Assembly: GCA_039654915.1 (NCBI GenBank)
Contig: CM077600.1
Location: 45,306,492-45,370,491, forward strand
Reading direction: 5' to 3'
Origin: Aquilaria yunnanensis
Lineage: Eukaryota; Streptophyta; Magnoliopsida; Malvales; Thymelaeaceae
DNA: 64,000 bases
Shown one piece after another: positions 59,588 through 64,000 of this stretch; positions within the stretch are counted from its first letter, which is position 1, and each line of letters starts with the position of its first letter. The notes under the pieces are model-generated. The model had not been told where the DNA came from, searched no databases, and saw only the letters and a list, made by a program, of their open reading frames with translations. Both the position numbers and the translations under genes were made by a program.

Positions 59588-62500
59588 ATGAGCTTTCTGC
59601 GCGACTTTCAACGTTCTATTGTGGCTGAAATGACACAACAGATAGACCGAAGGTAGCCGCAACAAGCTCAAGCCCAAAGGCCTCATTCGCCAGCACACCA
59701 TCGGGAAAAAAGTCCCAAACCAACCCATCGTAGTTCGGGATGCGGAGACCCACAAAAGGAGTCTTCAACGGAAAACATGCCCCTCGGGGCACGGCTCGCG
59801 GGACAAGCGGGGTCAAAACGACCCAAAATCACACACAGGAGGAGCCAGTCACCTGAGGCGAGGTCCCCATCCCCTCAGCGCCGAACTCACTCTCCGAAGA
59901 GGCACCGACAATCTCCCCTCCCAGAAGAACAACCTAGCGCCACGATCCTTATGGAGAAGATATTGGCGAGGTTGGACAGAGTGGAGAAACAGGTGGCCCG
60001 CAAACCCGTCTGGGCTAGGCTGTCTGGAACCTTTTGTGGGGATAAGTCCCCATTCACCCAAGATGTAGTTGAGGCAGCCATGCCAGGTGATTTCAGAGTA
60101 CATCGGCTGGAAACTTATGATGGCCGTACTGATCCACAGGCCCATCTGACCAAGTACAGACACAGCATGATGATGCACGGTGCCGACGACGCTACCTTAT
60201 GCAAATGTTTTGAGGTCACTCTCACTGGGCCAGCAACAGCCTGGTATAATTCATTGGCCCCAGGAACCATCACGGAGTTCCAGGAGTTATCCACAGCCTT
60301 CACGCAGCAGTTTATAGGAAGTCAGCCAACGGCGAAAATGCCGGTTCAGATGTTCGACATAGCGCAAAGAATTGGAGAGACCATCCACGACTATGTCGAG
60401 AGATTTAACAGAGAGGTATTGAGTGTCCCAGACTTTCGGCCTGAAGTACACATCCTCGCGATGACACGGGGCCTTTAGAGGGACTCACAGCTGTTTTACG
60501 AATTCTCCGAGGACCCCCCGGACACGCTGGGTGAATTTTACCGAAGGGCCGAACAGCACATGACAGCCGAAGAACTGAGAATGGGCGGACTGAAGTCCGA
60601 TCACACCCGGGCCGAGGGGTCCAGCCAGCAAACCCGGTATCCCACCGAACAGGCAGGCCGACCTCGGAGAACGTGAGGAAGGAAACTCCCCATTTTCACA
60701 CCCCTGAACACCACAAGGACCAACATCCTCATGACAATGGAAAGGCAGGGAACTCAGGTTCAGCGGCCACGGGCCATGACCCCCGACAACAGAAAGAATA
60801 TGAAGAAGTTCTGCTAGTTTCATCGCGACCACGGCTACGACACCAAAGACTGCTTCCAATTGAAAAAGTATATAGAGTCGCTGATAAAACAGGGCCAACT
60901 TCGGCGTTATCTGCGCATGCCTTCGCCGAAAGGGAGAAAATAGGAGGAAAGAAAGGCAGAAGATGAGGACTACGACTCCGACAGGCGGAGAAACTGAAGT
61001 CTGAAAAGGCGCCCCCCACCTCCAGCGGGAATCATACAAACAATTACGACGGGACTGCCATCCTCGGAAAGAAAGAGGAAGGCTAGAGAAATAGCAGTCA
61101 TGGAGTATCAAAGTCCAACAAAAAAGCTGTCCCGAAAGGATGGTTCCGCCGTCATTTTTCCCCATGACGACCCATTATTGATCATGGCGAGAATAGGAAA
61201 CTGGGACGTCAAGAGAGTGCTGCTTGACGACGGATCAAATGCCGACGTCCTGTTCTCACACTTGCTGCCGAGGTTGGGTGTATCTAGCAGTGACCTCAAG
61301 CCCGTCACCTCGCCTACCTCCTCGGATGGATCGATCTCCCTTTGATGCTGAAAGGGACTTCGGTGATTGGGACAGCAGAGTTATACGCCTCCACAATGGC
61401 AAGGTTCATCGTTATGGATGTCCCTTCATCGTACAACGCCATCCTTGGAAGACAGACACAGGGAAACATGCACATTCGCCCTGATGTCAAGTACTTAACC
61501 GTCACTTTCGCTGCCAAGGATGGAGATGCAGAAATCTTCATAGATCAAGGTGAAGTAAGGAAAGTGTTCGTCAAAACACGAAAGGCTCCAGCAAACAACT
61601 TCACGCAAGCTGTGGAAGCAAAAGCACCAAAAAAGGGCGAGGCAGAGAATCCCGCGAAGGCGGAAATGGAAGAAGTAGAACTTGTCCCAGGCCAAAATAC
61701 CCGAATAGGGAAAAACTTGGCCGAAGGTGACAAGGAAAAACTTGTATCTTTTCTACTGACAAATAAATATCTGTTTGCCTACTCGCCGAAAGACATGCCA
61801 GGGGTAAACCCTGACATAATTCAACATAGCCTCAAAGTAAGTCCGGAAGCAAAGCCTGTCCGGCAAAAGAAGCGAGGCATCTCAGTTTATAAAAGTAACT
61901 TTGTCAAAACTGAAGTCCAACGACTGTTAGAAGCCGATGTCATCAGGGAGGTCAAGTACCCTGAATGGTTAAGCAATGTGGTAGTTGCCACAAAAGAAGG
62001 AAGCGCAAACTCCGGATGTGCATCGACTTCAAAACCTTGAACGATGCTTGCCCGAAAGATTCATACCCTTTCCCACCGATAGACCAATTGGTAGACTCAA
62101 CTGCGAATACGGGTTCCTAACTTTCTTAGACGCCTTCAGTGGGTATCATCAAATAAGGATGAACCCTGAAGATGAAGAAAAAACCGCCTTTATCACCGAA
62201 GGAGGAACATACTGCTACATCAGGATGCCCTTCGGGCTCAAAAACACAGGAGCCACCTACCAGAGGTTGATGAGCAAGGTCTTCAACGACCAAATAGGGA
62301 GAAACATGGAAGTATATGTGGACGACATGATAGTCAAAAGCAAACTGCCTGGCAACCACGTCGCAGATCTAAAGGAAACTTTCCACCAGTTCAGAGCCTT
62401 CGGGATCCACTATAATCCCGAAAAGTGCATCTTCGGAGTAACCTCGGGAAAATTCCTTGAGTACATGGTATCAGAAAGAGGCATTGATGCCAACCCAGAA

Positions 62501-64000
62501 AAAATTAAGGCTCTACTCGAGTTCCGAACTCTTGCTACAATAAAAGATGTGCAGAGGCTCACCGGAAGGATAACCTCCCTTAGCAGGTTTATTTCCAGAT
62601 ATGGAGACCGGTGTCGACCATTCTTCAAAGTCCTCACTAAGGCAGCAAAAAAGGATGACAACCTCGGGAGTAATGACCATCCTTGGGGTGAAGACTGCCA
62701 AAAGGCCTGCGAGGAACTCAAAATCTACTTAGCCGGTCTGCCCACTTTGCGGCAACCTCACGAAGGAGATCCCCTCGTGTTATACCTCGCCGTCGCAGAA
62801 AAAGCCATAAGCTCGGTCCTTGTGAAATAAGAGGGGGCGAAGCAATGACCAGTTTACTACGTAAGCAAGTCCCTGCATGGCCCCGAAGTCAGGTACCCTC
62901 TGTTGCAAAAAGCTATATATGCCTTAGTGCTAGCAGGAAGAAGGCTGCGACCATATTTTTAGGCTCACCCTATCATCGTCCGAAGCAGTCTACCTCTGCG
63001 CGATGTCATGAGAAAAGTGGATCATTCGGGAAGGCTTTCCAAATGGTGCATAGAGCTTGGCGAACACGACATCACTTATGAACCTCGAAAAGCCATAAAA
63101 GCTCAAGCTCTGGCAGACTTCATTGCTGAAGTACCCACCACCGAAGATAGCCATCCAGATCCAAGCGAAGGTGAGCCAGAGTGGACTTTGTACGTCGACG
63201 GAGCCTCGGGGTCCGAACACCAGGGAGCTGGGGTAATTATCAGAGGTCCCGAAGGCCTTGAAGTAATGAAGGCTATTAAGTTCAGCTTTAACGTCGCCAA
63301 TAATGTGGCTGAGTATGAAGCCCTCATAGCAGGATTGCGCCTAGCCAGAAGAATTGGCGTGCGAAATCTAAAAGCCCACAGCGATTCCCAGCTAGTAGTT
63401 CGGCAAATGGCAGGAGACTATGGGGCGAAGGACCCAATCTTGGCAAAATATCACGAACTGGTGACAAAGCTCATTCGAGAGTTTGACACCATACAGATCG
63501 AAAACGTACCTCGACGGGATAACGCCGAAGCAGACTGCTTGTCGAAGTGAAAAACATACACCGAGGTACTAAGCCGCCCGAGTATTGAAGTACTGAGCAT
63601 AGTAACTTCAAAAAAAGGCTGGAAAGACCCGATAAAAAGGTATCTTGCCCCGAAAACCCCATCGAGGCTGCAAAGGTGCGAAGACGCTCCAGGCGATTCT
63701 TCCTAATAGGCGAAGAACTGTATCGGTAGGGATATGCAAATCCTTTACAGAGGTGCGTTGGCGAAGAAGATACTGAAATGATCCTCGAAGAAGTCCACGA
63801 AGGCGCTTGTGGTTTACACATTGGAACCGATGCCCTGGCGGCAGTAATACTGCGCCAAGGATACTTTTGGCCTACCCTGAGAAAGGACGCTATGCAGTTC
63901 GTCCGAAAATGTGGTAATTGCCAAAAACACGCAAATATCCAGAGGACACCCTCAGAAATGGTGACTTCGGCTGACTATCCCTGGCCCTTCGCCGTCTGGG
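59588..64000 (+). pseudogene. Gypsy gag-pol polyprotein, disrupted, partial
   Basis: The gag core is at about 60080-60630 (VHRLETYDGRTDPQAHL, TGPATAWYNSL, VERFNREV). The gag zinc-type motif FHRDHGYDTKDC is near 60820. The protease (LLDDGSNADVLF) is near 61210. Reverse transcriptase is at about 61850-62500, with LTFLDAFSGYHQI, IRMPFGLKN and YVDDMIVKS. RNase H is at about 63180-63550 (LYVDGASGS, AEYEALIAGL, AHSDSQLVV). The integrase zinc-binding start is near 63790-63930 (HEG...H, CGNC). Stops near 59654, 60476 and 61343 and frame changes near 62000, 62830 and 63550 disrupt it. The integrase core continues past the window end. Confidence 0.88.

Larger units (their letters stand above)
58566..64000 (+). 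mobile_element. Ty3/Gypsy retrotransposon, Tat-like, runs off the window
   Basis: The element begins with TGATAGCCGAAGG and is clearly GC-richer than the CACTA sequence it interrupts. It has a 5' LTR (58566-59418), a primer-binding site (TGGCGCCGTC, from 59421), gag, protease, reverse transcriptase, RNase H and the first part of integrase; the 3' part and 3' LTR are outside. The gag motif FHRDHGYDTKDC and an extra RNase H with AEYEALIAGL point to the Tat/Retand side of Gypsy. Confidence 0.9.

Noticed and set aside
60485..61165. Minus-strand frame of 226 codons in the Gypsy element
   Set aside because: Antisense shadow of gag sequence; no independent motif.

Overview
The window is plant nuclear DNA, almost certainly from a eudicot. 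The evidence is intron-containing genes with GT-AG junctions, five plant-type proteins, and AT-rich intergenic DNA full of plant transposon families (Copia, Ty3-Gypsy, LINE, CACTA, hAT, Stowaway, long-inverted-repeat MITEs). I cannot name the species. No bacterial or organellar signature was seen. No tRNA, rRNA or CRISPR array was found by eye.

Five genes are well supported. From left to right they are: a BAH1-like/NLA2 SPX-RING ubiquitin ligase (minus, 10696-13199, six coding exons); a MYOB7-like myosin-binding protein (plus, 22675-25606, three coding exons); a JMJ22-like F-box/JmjC protein (plus, 38436-41290, two coding exons); a DYW-class PPR protein (plus, 41690-43549, one exon); and a DONSON homologue, a DNA-replication factor (minus, 48847-54685, fourteen coding exons plus a probable non-coding leader exon). 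All splice models were derived by hand and keep frame from ATG to stop. As I recall the Arabidopsis map, MYOB7, JMJ22 and this PPR gene are consecutive there (At5g06560, At5g06550, At5g06540), so the middle of the window looks like a conserved gene block expanded by transposons. The genes do not form a pathway; their roles are phosphate/nitrate signalling, cytoplasmic streaming, chromatin/RNA regulation, organelle RNA editing and DNA replication.

The space between genes is layered transposon remains. 0-1 kb holds the end of a dead hAT transposase. 2.6-3.5 kb is a Harbinger-like MITE with a Stowaway-like MITE inside it. 6.9-8.2 kb is a set of tandem duplications of different ages. 13.5-20.2 kb carries three long-inverted-repeat, Mutator-like MITEs and a decayed LINE split by a solo LTR. 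26.5-37.7 kb holds hAT-like MITEs, one of them split by a Copia element with exact 5-bp target duplications, lying in minisatellite-like sequence. 43.9-48.7 kb is a second, older Copia. 56.6 kb to the end is a CACTA element broken by a GC-richer Ty3-Gypsy (Tat-like) element that runs off the window.

Nothing here is clearly a new biological system. The points most worth a second look are the E2F-type site in front of DONSON, the small upstream reading frame overlapping the JMJ22 starts, the boundary duplication at the hAT-like MITE, the transition-derived stop codons in both Copia elements, and two coding-like patches that I could not identify.
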